From: Kocuria tytonis
GTDB lineage: Bacteria; Actinomycetota; Actinomycetes; Actinomycetales; Micrococcaceae
Length of the DNA stretch: 64,000 nucleotides
NCBI RefSeq assembly: GCF_003226895.2
Contig: NZ_PNJG02000004.1
Location: forward strand, 155,875-219,874
Reading direction: 5' to 3'
Each line of letters opens with the position of its first letter. Position 1 is the stretch's first letter. Positions 35,282 to 43,887 of the stretch are shown piece by piece. Under the pieces are notes generated by a model. It saw only the letters and a program-made list of their open reading frames with translations, was not told where the DNA came from and made no database searches. A program made the position numbers and the translations under genes.

Positions 35282-35728
35282 TCAGCGGCGGGGCTCGTCC
35301 TGGGTCTCGATGTCCACGCGCTCCTTGCGCAGGGTCTCCTCGACCACCTCGGTGCGCTCCACGCGCCTGGTCACCAGGCGCACGCGCTGGTAGGGCACAC
35401 GGACGGTCTGGACCACGGGCTCGGATCGGTAGAGGATCATCTCGTCCTCCCCCACGGGCAGTTCGCGCCCGTCCAGGAACGCCTGCCGCTCCTCCTCGGA
35501 GATCGGGGTGCGCACGACGTCGGGTTCCTCGGCGCCCAGGGTGACCTCCTGGCGAACGGGTTCCGTGACCACGTACTTGCGCAGGCGGGCGCGGCCCGTC
35601 TCCTCCTGCTCGCGGTTGATCACCAGACGCTCCTCGTGACGGATCACGGAAGCACGGTCGTCGTCCTGGACCGCTGCGTGTCGCGGATCGCGCGGGTTCT
35701 GCTCCGACGCGGTGTTCTGTACTGCCAT
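35282..35728 (-). CDS. YsnF/AvaK (DUF2382) domain stress protein
   Basis: 148 residues from ATG at 35728 behind AGGAGGTCAGG. The DUF2382 pattern of alternating acidic and basic strand repeats is clear: HEERLVINREQEETGRARL, TEPVRQEVTLGAEEPDVVRTPI, EDEMILYRSEPVVQTVRVPYQRVRLVTRRVERTEVV positions, ending ERVDIETQDEPRR. Such proteins are linked to general stress in Bacillus and Actinobacteria and to photoreaction-centre-like PRC domains, which are absent here. No enzymatic motif is seen. It is divergent from the TPR gene. Confidence 0.85.
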   Translation of the reverse strand: MAVQNTASEQNPRDPRHAAVQDDDRASVIRHEERLVINREQEETGRARLRKYVVTEPVRQEVTLGAEEPDVVRTPISEEERQAFLDGRELPVGEDEMILYRSEPVVQTVRVPYQRVRLVTRRVERTEVVEETLRKERVDIETQDEPRR

Positions 35729-35836
35729 CCTGACCTCCTGAGAGAGTGTGGGACTGAGATTATCAGCCGGGTGTGTGCTGCGACCCACCGAGTAGCATGA
35801 GGGGACTGTCGACTCGGCCCCCGGGAGGATGAGCTG

Positions 35837-36472
35837 ATGAGTTACGCGGATGACGGCAACGGCTACTTCACACGCGCTCTGGACGCCGAGGACCGCGGCG
35901 ACCACGTCCTGGCGGAGACGGCGTACCGGCAGGCCATCGAGCTGTTCCACGAGTCCGGGCCCGCGGACAAGGAACTTGCGGCGTGCCACTACAACCTGGG
36001 CCACATCTACGTGGTGATGGACCGCACCAGCAAGGCCGTGGCGGAGTACCGCAGCGCGCTGGAGCACTTCGCCCGGCTCGAGGGCAGCGGCAAGCACAAG
36101 GCCCGGGCCCACCTCATCCTGGGGTCGCTGCTCGTGGAGACGCGTGAGCTGCCTGCCGCGGAGTCCCACCTCCTGGATGCCCTCGGCCAGTACCTGGACG
36201 CCCCGCACGACCCCCGGGACCAGGCGGACTGCTACATGAACCTCGCGCGCGTGTACCGCGAGACCCGCCGGAGCGCCCAGGCCGTCACGGCGTACAACCG
36301 CGCCGTGGACTTCTACGAGGAGGACCCGGACTCCTTCCGGGACCGCTCCGACTGCTTCACCGAGCTGGGCGCCCTGTACGAGAGCACCGGCCGGCTGGAC
36401 GAGTCCGCGGCCGCCTTCGCGGAGGCCGCACGGCTGCGGCGCGCCGCGGAGCAGCAGGGCGGACCCGCGTGA
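35837..36472 (+). CDS. Tetratricopeptide repeat protein
   Basis: 211 residues from ATG at 35837 with GGAGGAT upstream. At least four TPR-like helix pairs can be aligned (about residues 11-35, 47-80, 86-120, 128-160, 168-200), for example AETAYRQAIELFHESGPADKELAACHYNLGHIY in two blocks and QADCYMNLARVYRETRRSAQAVTAYNRAV. TPR proteins are scaffolds for protein-protein contacts. The partner is unknown. Its stop overlaps the GTG of the following aldo/keto reductase (GTGA). Confidence 0.85.
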   Translation: MSYADDGNGYFTRALDAEDRGDHVLAETAYRQAIELFHESGPADKELAACHYNLGHIYVVMDRTSKAVAEYRSALEHFARLEGSGKHKARAHLILGSLLVETRELPAAESHLLDALGQYLDAPHDPRDQADCYMNLARVYRETRRSAQAVTAYNRAVDFYEEDPDSFRDRSDCFTELGALYESTGRLDESAAAFAEAARLRRAAEQQGGPA

Positions 36473-37422
36473 GCTCACCCCTGATCCAGGGGTGCATGAC
36501 CCTGGGCGGTTCGTGGGGTCAGGACCGCATCCCGGCCGCCCGGTACGACGCCGCCCGGGACGCCATGCATGCCGCCCACCGCGCCGGGATCACGCTGTTC
36601 GACCACGCGGACATCTACATCGGCGGGGACTCCGAGACCGTGTTCGGCCGGATCCTCGCGGAGGACGCCGAGCTGCGGCGGGACGTGCAGGTGCAGACGA
36701 AGTGCGGGATCCGGCTCCCGGGGAACACCGCCCCCGAGGGCTCCCCCGTGCACTACCGGCTGGACCGGGACACTGTCAGGTCCTCCCTGGAGGGCTCCCT
36801 GGAACGGCTCGGGTTGGACCGGGTGGAACGGCTGTTCGTGCACCGCCCGGACCCCCTGACCCCCGTGGCTGCCACCGCCGCGGCGCTGGACGAGCTCCAC
36901 GACGAGGGGCTGATCGGCTCGGTGGGACTGTCCAACGTGACGCCCCACCACGTGGTGGCCTTCCAGCACCACCTGCGGACCCCCGTGACGGCGGTGCAGC
37001 TGCAGCTGAGCCTGGCGCACCGGGACTTCGTGGAGTCCCAGGTGCTCGCCAACCACCCGGACGGCACGGCCGTGTCCTTCCCCGGCGGGCTGCTCGCGCA
37101 GTGCGCGGCGGAGGAGATCGAGATCCAGGCGTGGGGCGCCCTCGCCGGGGGGATGTACTCGGGCGCTCCTGCAACCGGGGGCACGGCCGGGCACGGCGCC
37201 GCGGCCCTGGTGGCGGAACTCGCGGAGCGCATGGGGCTGCCCCGCGAGGCCGTGGTGGTGGGGTGGCTGCTGCGGCACCCGTACGGCATCCGCCCCGTGG
37301 TGGGAACGCTGGACCCGCAGCGGATCGCCGCGTGCGCGCAGGCCCCGCGCGCCGCGGAACTGATGACCCACGAGGACTGGTACGCGCTGTGGACCGCGGC
37401 GCGGGGGCGGCCGCTGCCCTGA
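36469..37422 (+). CDS. Aldo/keto reductase (YdhF-like)
   Basis: 317 residues from GTG at 36469, coupled to the TPR gene. Motifs: LIQGCMTLGGSWG, TLFDHADIYIGGDSETVFG (catalytic Asp and Tyr), VQTKCGIRL (Lys), VERLFVHRPDPLT (His), GSVGLSNVTPHHVV, VQLQLSLAHRDFVE and the cofactor end VVVGWLLRHPYGIRPVVGT. The pattern matches YdhF-type NADPH-dependent reductases. Substrate unknown. Confidence 0.92.
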   Translation: MSSPLIQGCMTLGGSWGQDRIPAARYDAARDAMHAAHRAGITLFDHADIYIGGDSETVFGRILAEDAELRRDVQVQTKCGIRLPGNTAPEGSPVHYRLDRDTVRSSLEGSLERLGLDRVERLFVHRPDPLTPVAATAAALDELHDEGLIGSVGLSNVTPHHVVAFQHHLRTPVTAVQLQLSLAHRDFVESQVLANHPDGTAVSFPGGLLAQCAAEEIEIQAWGALAGGMYSGAPATGGTAGHGAAALVAELAERMGLPREAVVVGWLLRHPYGIRPVVGTLDPQRIAACAQAPRAAELMTHEDWYALWTAARGRPLP

Positions 37423-37437
37423 CCGGACCCCGCGGCC

Positions 37438-37462
37438 GTCACCGAACGGTGACCATTCGGTG
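37438..37462. promoter_or_regulatory. Overlapping inverted repeats upstream of DUF2617-like gene
   Basis: GTCACCG-AA-CGGTGAC (37438-37453) is a near-perfect palindrome, and CACCGAA (37440-37446) also pairs with TTCGGTG (37456-37462). They lie about 85-110 bp before the start codon and ahead of a T-rich patch. A dimeric repressor site is plausible but unproven. Confidence 0.4.
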
Positions 37463-37547
37463 CTTGCCTGTCCCCGCTCCCGGGGATATTTTCTTCTGTG
37501 AAGCCACCGCGGCGGGCTGCCGCGGAGCCGACAGGGAGAGACCGACC

Positions 37548-38093
37548 ATGGAGCATGACTGGCTCACACACGTACCCGGGCACATCGACTGCGATCCGGA
37601 GCGCTTCGGCTACCGCACCGATCTCGGCGTCACGGACGCCCTCGCCGTCCGCTCACTGCGGGTGGACGACCTCACGCAGGTGCAGCTGCGGGTGTCCCCG
37701 GGCCACCACCAGTTCGTGCTCGAGCACGCGGGACAGCAGTGGGTGGAGACGGTGGGGATCTTCGACGACGCCGCGGAGCTGCCCGTCCTGCGCAGCGTCG
37801 CCCGTCCCACGCCGTTCGCCTCACTGGTGGAGGTGGGCTGCACCGTCACGGAGCACTCGGCGCGGGGGCTGCGGAAGGAGCTGCGGCGCGTGCGGGAGAC
37901 CCTCGAGAACGCACCGCTCGCGGTGTGCGTCCAGGACCCCGAGGAACCCACCGCGGTGACCGCGGCCGCGTGCCACGTGGACGCGGAGTCCCGGGCGCTG
38001 ATGTGGCGCACCTGGCGGGTGCTGCCGGAGTCCGGGGCCGTCCTGCGCACGCGCGCCGAGCTGCAGCTCAGCACCGCGCCGCTCGCCGCCTGA
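37548..38093 (+). CDS. DUF2617-like conserved hypothetical protein
   Basis: 181 residues from ATG at 37548, with GGGAGAG upstream. The pattern VRSLRVDDLTQVQLRVSPGHHQFVLEH, QWVETVG, and the C-terminal ESRALMWRTWRVLPESGAVLRTRAEL resembles DUF2617, a cytosolic actinobacterial family of unknown function. No catalytic motif is visible. It is convergent with a thioesterase gene, whose stop is only 20 nt away. One dispersed-motif copy falls in the codons for FDDAAEL. Confidence 0.7.
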   Translation: MEHDWLTHVPGHIDCDPERFGYRTDLGVTDALAVRSLRVDDLTQVQLRVSPGHHQFVLEHAGQQWVETVGIFDDAAELPVLRSVARPTPFASLVEVGCTVTEHSARGLRKELRRVRETLENAPLAVCVQDPEEPTAVTAAACHVDAESRALMWRTWRVLPESGAVLRTRAELQLSTAPLAA

Positions 38094-38112
38094 TCCCCGG
38101 CCCCCGGACCGC

Positions 38113-38589
38113 TCAGAACGGCGACGGCGCCGTGTAGCCGTCCAGCAGCTCCCGCTGCTGCGGGGTGAGGCGCACCACGGTGCGGGAATCCGGGACGAAG
38201 AACGCGAGCTGGGTCTGCGCGCGGACACAGGGAGCGCCATCGGCGGAGTCCAGGATCTCGAAGCCCAGCACCAGGGTGGCGGCCCTGGCGGCGACGACCC
38301 ACACGCGCACGTCCACGGGGACGTTGCGGTACTCCAGCGGCCGCAGGTACTTCACCCGGTGCTCCGCGATCAGCGCCTGCGTGCCCTCCGGGAGCACCGA
38401 GAACAGCGGGATCCTGGCGGGCACCACCTGCTCACCCGTTCCCACGGGGACGCCGAACGCCGCGATGCGGGCCTCCTCCAGGACGCGGATGACCTCCACG
38501 TTGTTCACGTGGCCGTACGGGTCCATGTCCCCCCAGCGCAGCGGAACCGGGCAGGTGACCGCGCGCTCGAGGTGTTCATCCGATCGCAT
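38113..38589 (-). CDS. Acyl-CoA thioesterase, hotdog fold
   Basis: 158 residues from ATG at 38589 with AAGGAG upstream. The 4-hydroxybenzoyl-CoA thioesterase-like signature is clear: PLRWGDMDPYGHVNNVEVIRVLEEARIAAFG (catalytic Asp in GDMD, then GHVNN), HRVKYLRPLEYRNVPVDVRVWV and LVLGFEILD. It hydrolyses acyl-CoA thioesters. Chain specificity is unknown. It is divergent from the YdcF-like gene across about 117 bp. Confidence 0.92.
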   Translation of the reverse strand: MRSDEHLERAVTCPVPLRWGDMDPYGHVNNVEVIRVLEEARIAAFGVPVGTGEQVVPARIPLFSVLPEGTQALIAEHRVKYLRPLEYRNVPVDVRVWVVAARAATLVLGFEILDSADGAPCVRAQTQLAFFVPDSRTVVRLTPQQRELLDGYTAPSPF

Positions 38590-38706
38590 GCACTGACTCC
38601 TTGCTGGGTGTTTCCGGATCCGGGTGCCACCCCGGTGGGCGTTGCCGCACCGGGTGAGATGATATCGGCGGCACTCCCGCCGAACGGACTCATCGAGAGG
38701 ATCCCC

Positions 38707-39345
38707 GTGGCAGACACGGCCCCCGGGCGCGCGCACACCAGGAAGCGGCGCTGGCCCCTCGTGGCTCTGATCGCACCGGTGCTGCTGATCACACTGTGGC
38801 TGGCCGTGTGCCACGCCGTGCTGGACGACCCGCGCGTTGACGCGCCCGAGACCTCCGACGCGCTGATCGTCCTGGGCCCCCCGGACCCCACCCGCGTGGA
38901 GTACGCACAGGACCTCGTCTACAACCAGCACGTGGCGAAGACGCTGGTGGTCTCCGTACCGGATCCGCAGCCGTTCGACTCCCCGCAAATGGTGGAGTAC
39001 TACAAGGCACGCTCGTTCTGCCAGCCCCGTGACGGTGTGGAGGTGCTGTGCTTCAAGCCGGACCCCTCCACCACCCAGGGCGAGGCCATGAAGCTGAAGG
39101 AGCTCGCCGCGCAGCGCGGCTGGAACCGGGTGACCGCGGTGACCTTCACCCAGCACACCTCCCGCTCCCGGCTGATCCTCTCCCGCTGCTACCCGGGCGA
39201 GCTGCGGATGTCCGCGGTGGACTTCCACATCACGGGCCGGAACCTGATCGGGCAGTACGTGCACCAGAGCGCCGGCTACGTGAAGGCGTGGCTCACCCCG
39301 GGGTGCGACCAGCAGCTCCCGTGGAACCCGAAGTCCTCGGACTGA
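38707..39345 (+). CDS. YdcF family (DUF218) membrane protein
   Basis: 212 residues from GTG at 38707, preceded by GAGAGGAT. An in-frame ATG at 38659 would add 16 residues but lacks a comparable site. There is one N-terminal TM helix (WPLVALIAPVLLITLWLAVCHAVL), then an extracytoplasmic DUF218 domain: SDALIVLGPPDPTRVEYAQDLV, KTLVVSV, TTQGEAMKLKELA, RVTAVTFTQHTSRSRLILSRCY. Family members include ElyC and SanA, linked to envelope integrity. Biochemical role unknown. Confidence 0.85.
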   Translation: MADTAPGRAHTRKRRWPLVALIAPVLLITLWLAVCHAVLDDPRVDAPETSDALIVLGPPDPTRVEYAQDLVYNQHVAKTLVVSVPDPQPFDSPQMVEYYKARSFCQPRDGVEVLCFKPDPSTTQGEAMKLKELAAQRGWNRVTAVTFTQHTSRSRLILSRCYPGELRMSAVDFHITGRNLIGQYVHQSAGYVKAWLTPGCDQQLPWNPKSSD

Positions 39346-39445
39346 CGCCCACGGAGGGCTGAGCCGGGGGTCGCTTATGCGGGTCGGAACCCGTTCCTAA
39401 CCTGGGGCTCTGCCACTTCCCCGAGGTCTGGAAAGGACCACTCCC

Positions 39446-39466
39446 ATGCCCAGGCTCCCCCGATGA
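39446..39466 (+). CDS. Putative 6-residue leader peptide
   Basis: ATG-CCC-AGG-CTC-CCC-CGA-TGA encodes MPRLPR. It has the better ribosome binding site (GAAAGGA at 39431-39437), and its stop overlaps the ATG at 39463 of the next gene. It may deliver ribosomes to the downstream start by termination-reinitiation. Confidence 0.4.
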   Translation: MPRLPR

Positions 39467-40314
39467 TGGGCCCCAGCCACGCCGCCTGCGGTGCCGCCGC
39501 GTGGGTGGCACTGACCGGCACCTACACGCTGCACCTGGCGGACGTGTCCCTCCCCGTGGGGCTCGGCCTGATGCCCGTGGGACACCCCGGTGTGATCACC
39601 GGGGCCCTGATCTGCGCAGGCGCCGCGCTGCTGCCGGACCTCGACCACCCCGGTGGCACGGTCGCACGTTCGCTGCCCCCGCTGTCCACGTGGCTGGCCC
39701 GAGGGGTCAGCAGCCTCGGCGGCGGCCACCGCCGGGCCACGCACTCGCTGCTCGGGCTGCTCCTCGTCGTCGTCCTCGCGCTGCTGTCCCAGCGCGCCTC
39801 CGTTCCCGTGGGGGACGCACTGCGGTGGGACGGAGCGTCCGGGGCCGCCGGCGGGCACGTGGCGGGCGCGGCGGCGTCGCTGCCCGGGCAGGTGTGGCCC
39901 CTGGCCGCGGTGCTGTCCGTGCTGCTGATCGCGTGCGCCGTGAAGGTGCTGGCGTTCGTCCCGGACCGGCTCGCGCACGCCAACTGGGTGGTGGGCATCC
40001 TGCTGGGCACCTTCGTGGCCACCCACCCCCCGGACGATCCGCGCTGGTTCGCCGTGGCCGTGGGGCTCGGGTGCGCCGTGCACATGCTCGGGGACCTGCT
40101 CACCACGCAGGGCATCCACCTGCTGTGGCCGCTGCGCCCGCCCCTGCCGCTGCCCACCGCGTTCTACCGGCGGCGCTCGTTCGTGCGCTTCCCGGTGCTG
40201 GGCAACGCCGGGTCCGGGCGGGAGGTCCTGCTGCTCGTGCCGATCACCCTCTACGCACTGACCGGGCTCCTGTGCGCAGGCATCGCGTGGGCGGGACTCA
40301 CGGTGAGCATGTGA
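39463..40314 (+). CDS. YdjM-like membrane-bound metal-dependent hydrolase
   Basis: 283 residues. The ATG at 39463 lacks its own Shine-Dalgarno sequence and overlaps the stop of a 6-codon leader ORF. The YdjM pattern is present: N-terminal MMGPSHAACGAA, LLPDLDHPGGTVAR (Asp and His metal ligands), GGHRRATHSLLG with the second histidine group, and GCAVHMLGDLLTTQGIHLLWPL. About five membrane segments. The E. coli homologue is a LexA-controlled inner-membrane protein; the reaction is not defined. The gene is upstream of the tRNA-Leu. Confidence 0.85.
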   Translation: MMGPSHAACGAAAWVALTGTYTLHLADVSLPVGLGLMPVGHPGVITGALICAGAALLPDLDHPGGTVARSLPPLSTWLARGVSSLGGGHRRATHSLLGLLLVVVLALLSQRASVPVGDALRWDGASGAAGGHVAGAAASLPGQVWPLAAVLSVLLIACAVKVLAFVPDRLAHANWVVGILLGTFVATHPPDDPRWFAVAVGLGCAVHMLGDLLTTQGIHLLWPLRPPLPLPTAFYRRRSFVRFPVLGNAGSGREVLLLVPITLYALTGLLCAGIAWAGLTVSM

Positions 40315-40402
40315 GGGGAACCGGGAGCCGATTCGCCAACCCGTCACGGGTGGGGTAGGCTTTTCGACGTTGCTCACGGGCGTACGCCGAGTGGGACAAC
40401 GA

Positions 40403-40486
40403 GCGCGAGTGGCGGAATAGGCAGACGCGCACGGTTCAGGTCCGTGTGCCCGAAAGGGCGTGGGGGTTCAACTCCCCCCTCGCGCA
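40403..40486 (+). tRNA. tRNA-Leu (CAG anticodon)
   Basis: The 7-bp acceptor stem GCGCGAG (40403-40409) pairs with CTCGCGC (40479-40485), with discriminator A at 40486. The anticodon stem CACGG/CCGTG encloses TTCAGGT with anticodon CAG at 40437-40439. A long variable arm (class II) and a T arm with GGTTCAA are present. CCA is not encoded. It reads CUG, the main leucine codon of such genomes. A −10-like TAGGCT lies about 45 nt upstream. Confidence 0.95.
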
Positions 40487-40496
40487 CCGCTGGAGG

Positions 40497-40530
40497 ATCC
40501 CGTTCGACCGAGAGGTCGGACGGGATTTTT
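40497..40530 (+). terminator. Rho-independent terminator after tRNA-Leu
   Basis: 13-bp stem with one G-T pair (40497-40509 with 40514-40526), GAGA loop and a T5 tail ending at 40530. It is the most canonical terminator in the window. Confidence 0.9.
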
Positions 40531-40641
40531 CATGTCCGCACCGCGGCCGGACCTGAACCGCGTCCGATGCCCCTCCGTCCGGTGCACGCCGCCTGCGTCT
40601 CCCCTGACGACGCGCGCCATGCCGCCGCGTCCCGCCGCACC

Positions 40642-41130
40642 TCACTCGGCGTTCCGCTCGGCGGCACCGCCCACGTGCGCGAACAGCGGCAGCACCCTGT
40701 TCTGGAAGTGGGTCTGCAGCACCACCACGCTGCGCGTCCGGTTCACGGCGCTCGCGCTGGAGACGGAGTCCAGGACCCGCTGCAGGTCGTCATTGGACCT
40801 GGCGACCACGCGCACCATCACGTCGTGGTCGCCGGAGACCGTGTACATCTCCACGATCTCGGGAATCTCCCGCAGCGCGGTCCCCACGGGGACGTGACCC
40901 ATCCCCTGCACGATCTCGATGGACACGATGGCCATCACGGGATAGCCGAAGTTGGCGGGGTTCAGCGTGGGTGCCATGCCCTGCACCACTCCCGCGGCCC
41001 GGAGCTTGTCCAGGCGGGACTGCACCGTGGCACGGGCGACCCCCAGGAGCCGGGAGGCCGCCAGCACGCCGATCCCGGCGTCCTCGCTGAACAGCTCCAC
41101 GATCCGGACGTCGAGCTCGTCGATCTTCAT
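40642..41130 (-). CDS. Lrp/AsnC family regulator
   Basis: 162 residues from ATG at 41130 (GTG at 41136 is possible). The N-terminal HTH is KIDELDVRIVELFSEDAGIGVLAASRLLGVARATVQSRLDKL positions 2-43, followed by the RAM ligand-binding domain with VSGDHDVMVRVVARSNDDLQRVL. Lrp/AsnC proteins sense amino acids. It is divergent from the aminotransferase-permease-ThDP enzyme set and so probably controls it. Confidence 0.92.
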   Translation of the reverse strand: MKIDELDVRIVELFSEDAGIGVLAASRLLGVARATVQSRLDKLRAAGVVQGMAPTLNPANFGYPVMAIVSIEIVQGMGHVPVGTALREIPEIVEMYTVSGDHDVMVRVVARSNDDLQRVLDSVSSASAVNRTRSVVVLQTHFQNRVLPLFAHVGGAAERNAE

Positions 41131-41299
41131 CTTCACACCTCGTACGGTCTGTGACGGCTTGGGGGTGGCACATTGTGCAGTGTTCCGCGGCACGCACCGG
41201 GGAACGTGAGCATTGTGTTCAGCCTATGGTGGTTCAGTTGTGCCGTCCCGTGCCGTATGTCACTGTGACTGCCACCACAAATCCGTCAAGGAGTCATAC

Positions 41300-42433
41300 G
41301 TGACACATCATGCCTCGGAGGACGCGGCCCGATCCGCCGTGTCCCTGCGCTCCGCACTGCAGGCCCTTCCCCCGTACAAACCCGGGAAGTCCGCAGCCCA
41401 GTCCGACGTCATCCAGTACAAGCTCTCCTCCAACGAGAACCCGTATCCGCCCCTGCCCTCCGTGCTGGACGCCGTCAACCAGGTGTCCCCGGAGATGAAC
41501 CTCTACCCGGACATGACCTGCCAGGCCGTCACGCAGGCCGTGGCGAACCGGTGGGGCGTGAAACCGTCCTGCGTCAGCTTCGGCAGCGGTTCCGTGGAGG
41601 TCGCCTCGCAGATCATCCGCGCCGTCTGCGAGGAGGGCGACGAGGTCGTCTTCGCGTGGCGCTCCTTCGAGGCCTACCCCATCCTGACCGGGCTGGCCGG
41701 TGCCAGCGCCGTGCACGTGCCGCTGGACGAGAACGAGCGCCACGACCTCCCGGCCATGGCCGCCGCGATCACAGATCGCACCAGGGTGGTCCTGGTGTGC
41801 ACCCCCAACAACCCCACCGGCACCTCCGTGACCGCGGACGAGCTCCACGAGTTCATGGAGCAGGTCCCCCAGAACGTCCTGGTGGTGGTGGACGAGGCCT
41901 ACGTGCACTTCAACGTGGACCCCGCCGCGGCTCGCGGCATCGACTTCTTCCGCCAGTACCCCAATGTGGTGGTGCTGCACACGTTCTCCAAGGCCTACGG
42001 GCTGGCCGGGCTGCGCATCGGCTACGCGATCGCACCGGACTACATCAGCGCCGCACTGCGCGCCGTGGCCATCCCGTTCGGCGTGACCAACCTGGCCCAG
42101 CAGGCCGCCCTGGCGAGTCTCGCGGCGGAGTCCGAGATCGAGGAGCGCATCACCGCCCTGGTGGAGCAGCGCGACCACGTCTTCCGGCAGCTCACCGAGC
42201 AGGGCTGGGGCGTCGTGGAGTCCCAGGCGAACTTCGTGTGGCTGCGCACCGGTGAGCACACCCTGCAGGCGGAGGAGATGTTCACCCGGCACGGCGTGAT
42301 CGTGCGGGCCTTCGGGGACGAGGGCATCCGCGTGAGCGTCGGCTCACCCGCCGGGAACCAGGCCTTCGTGGTGGCCGCACAGGACGTGCTGAACCACATC
42401 CACGCCGCATCCACGCCTCGGAACGGGAGCTGA
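41300..42433 (+). CDS. HisC-like histidinol-phosphate/aromatic aminotransferase
   Basis: 377 residues from GTG at 41300 with AAGGAG upstream. It is a class I/II PLP aminotransferase with YKLSSNENPYPPLPSV, SFGSGSVEVASQIIRA, CTPNNPTGTSV, VVVDEAYVHF and the PLP-lysine motif TFSKAYGLAGLRIGYA. The HisC/Pat subgroup acts on histidinol phosphate or aromatic amino acids. The absence of his genes and the presence of an amino-acid permease and a ThDP enzyme right after it favour a catabolic aminotransferase. Substrate unproven. Confidence 0.88.
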   Translation: MTHHASEDAARSAVSLRSALQALPPYKPGKSAAQSDVIQYKLSSNENPYPPLPSVLDAVNQVSPEMNLYPDMTCQAVTQAVANRWGVKPSCVSFGSGSVEVASQIIRAVCEEGDEVVFAWRSFEAYPILTGLAGASAVHVPLDENERHDLPAMAAAITDRTRVVLVCTPNNPTGTSVTADELHEFMEQVPQNVLVVVDEAYVHFNVDPAAARGIDFFRQYPNVVVLHTFSKAYGLAGLRIGYAIAPDYISAALRAVAIPFGVTNLAQQAALASLAAESEIEERITALVEQRDHVFRQLTEQGWGVVESQANFVWLRTGEHTLQAEEMFTRHGVIVRAFGDEGIRVSVGSPAGNQAFVVAAQDVLNHIHAASTPRNGS

Positions 42434-42438
42434 CTCAG

Positions 42439-43875
42439 ATGAGCACCACCACCTCGCACACTCCGGAACACGCACCGGACACCTCCACCAAGACCGTCCG
42501 CGGCCTCAAGCCCCGTCAGCTCACCATGATGGGTCTGGGCGGGGCCATCGGCGCAGGACTCTTCCTGGGCAGCGGCAAGGGCGTGGCCGTGGCCGGGCCC
42601 GCCATCATGGTCTCCTACATCGTGGCCGGTGCGCTGGTCATCCTGGTGATGTGGATGATCGGCGAGCTCTCCGCCGCCAACCCCACGAGCGGCGCGTTCT
42701 CCGCGCACGCGCAGAACGCCTTCGGCCCCGTGGCCGGCTACACCGTGGGCTGGATCTACTGGGTGCAGCTCGCGGTGGTGACCGCCGCGGAGGCCAACGG
42801 TGCGGCCACCATCCTCACCGGCATCCTCAAGAACACCATGGGTGACGTGGCGGTCCCGCCCACCTGGGTGCTGAGCCTGATCTTCATGGCTCTGTTCACT
42901 GTGATCAACATGTTCGCGGTGAGCAAGTACGGCGAGTTCGAGTTCTGGTTCGCGTTCATCAAGGTGGCCGTGATCGTCGCGTTCCTGGTGGTGGGTCTGC
43001 TCATGCTGATCGGCGTGCTCCCGGGCCACGAGGGCGGACTGTCCAACTTCACGGACTTCGCCCCCACCGGTGTGGCCGGTGTGGGTGCCGGTCTGCTGAT
43101 CGTGATCTTCGCCTTCGGCGGCACCGAGATCGTGGCCATCGCCGCCGGCGAGACCGCGGACCCGCAGAAGAGCGTGGCCACCGCCATCCGCACCGTGGCG
43201 TGGCGGATCTGCCTGTTTTACATCGGTTCGGTGTTCATCATCGTGGCGGTCCTCAAGCCCTCCCAGGCCGATCCCGCCGAGGGCCCCTTCGCCGCCGTGC
43301 TGAACGTGGCCGGTCTGCCGGCAGCGGGCAACATCATGGCGCTGATCGCGGTCTTCGCCCTGCTCAGCGCCCTGAACGCGAACATCTATGCCGCATCGCG
43401 CATGATGCACTCGCTGGCCCAGCGTGACTACGCTCCTGCCGCCATCAAGCGCACCGCGCAGAACAGCGTGCCGCGCCGCGCCGTGCTGCTCACGGTCACG
43501 TTCGGTTTCGTGGCGAGCATCCTGGAGGCCGTCTTCCCCGGCAAGGTCCTGGACACCCTGCTGTCCATCGTGGGCTCCACGATCATCATCATCTGGATCT
43601 CCGTGGCCGCTTCGCAGATCGCCCTGCGCCACCGCCGGGACCGGGAGAACCCCGGGGTGCGCTCCACCACGTACCGCATGCCGCTGTTCCCGTTCCTGTC
43701 CTACCTCACGGTCGCGCTGCTGGTGCTGATCGTGGCGGTCGCCATGTTCGACCCCGCGGCCCGCACGCAGCTGCTCCTCACGCTCGGCGCCACGGCCCTG
43801 ATCGCGGTGACCGGTGTGTTCGTGACGCGCCGCACCACGCAGCCCGCCACGGTCCACGCCGAACTCGACGACTGA
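42439..43875 (+). CDS. APC-family amino acid permease
   Basis: 478 residues from ATG at 42439, 5 nt after the aminotransferase stop. Twelve hydrophobic segments; family motifs include RGLKPRQLTMMGLGGAIGAGLFLGSG at TM1 and FAFGGTEIVAIAAGETADPQKSVATAIRTVAWR at TM6, characteristic of the AAT group (AnsP, GabP, AroP-like importers). It imports one or more amino acids by proton symport. It lies between an aminotransferase and a ThDP-dependent enzyme in one transcription unit. Confidence 0.93.
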   Translation: MSTTTSHTPEHAPDTSTKTVRGLKPRQLTMMGLGGAIGAGLFLGSGKGVAVAGPAIMVSYIVAGALVILVMWMIGELSAANPTSGAFSAHAQNAFGPVAGYTVGWIYWVQLAVVTAAEANGAATILTGILKNTMGDVAVPPTWVLSLIFMALFTVINMFAVSKYGEFEFWFAFIKVAVIVAFLVVGLLMLIGVLPGHEGGLSNFTDFAPTGVAGVGAGLLIVIFAFGGTEIVAIAAGETADPQKSVATAIRTVAWRICLFYIGSVFIIVAVLKPSQADPAEGPFAAVLNVAGLPAAGNIMALIAVFALLSALNANIYAASRMMHSLAQRDYAPAAIKRTAQNSVPRRAVLLTVTFGFVASILEAVFPGKVLDTLLSIVGSTIIIIWISVAASQIALRHRRDRENPGVRSTTYRMPLFPFLSYLTVALLVLIVAVAMFDPAARTQLLLTLGATALIAVTGVFVTRRTTQPATVHAELDD

Positions 43876-43887
43876 GGGACTCCCACC

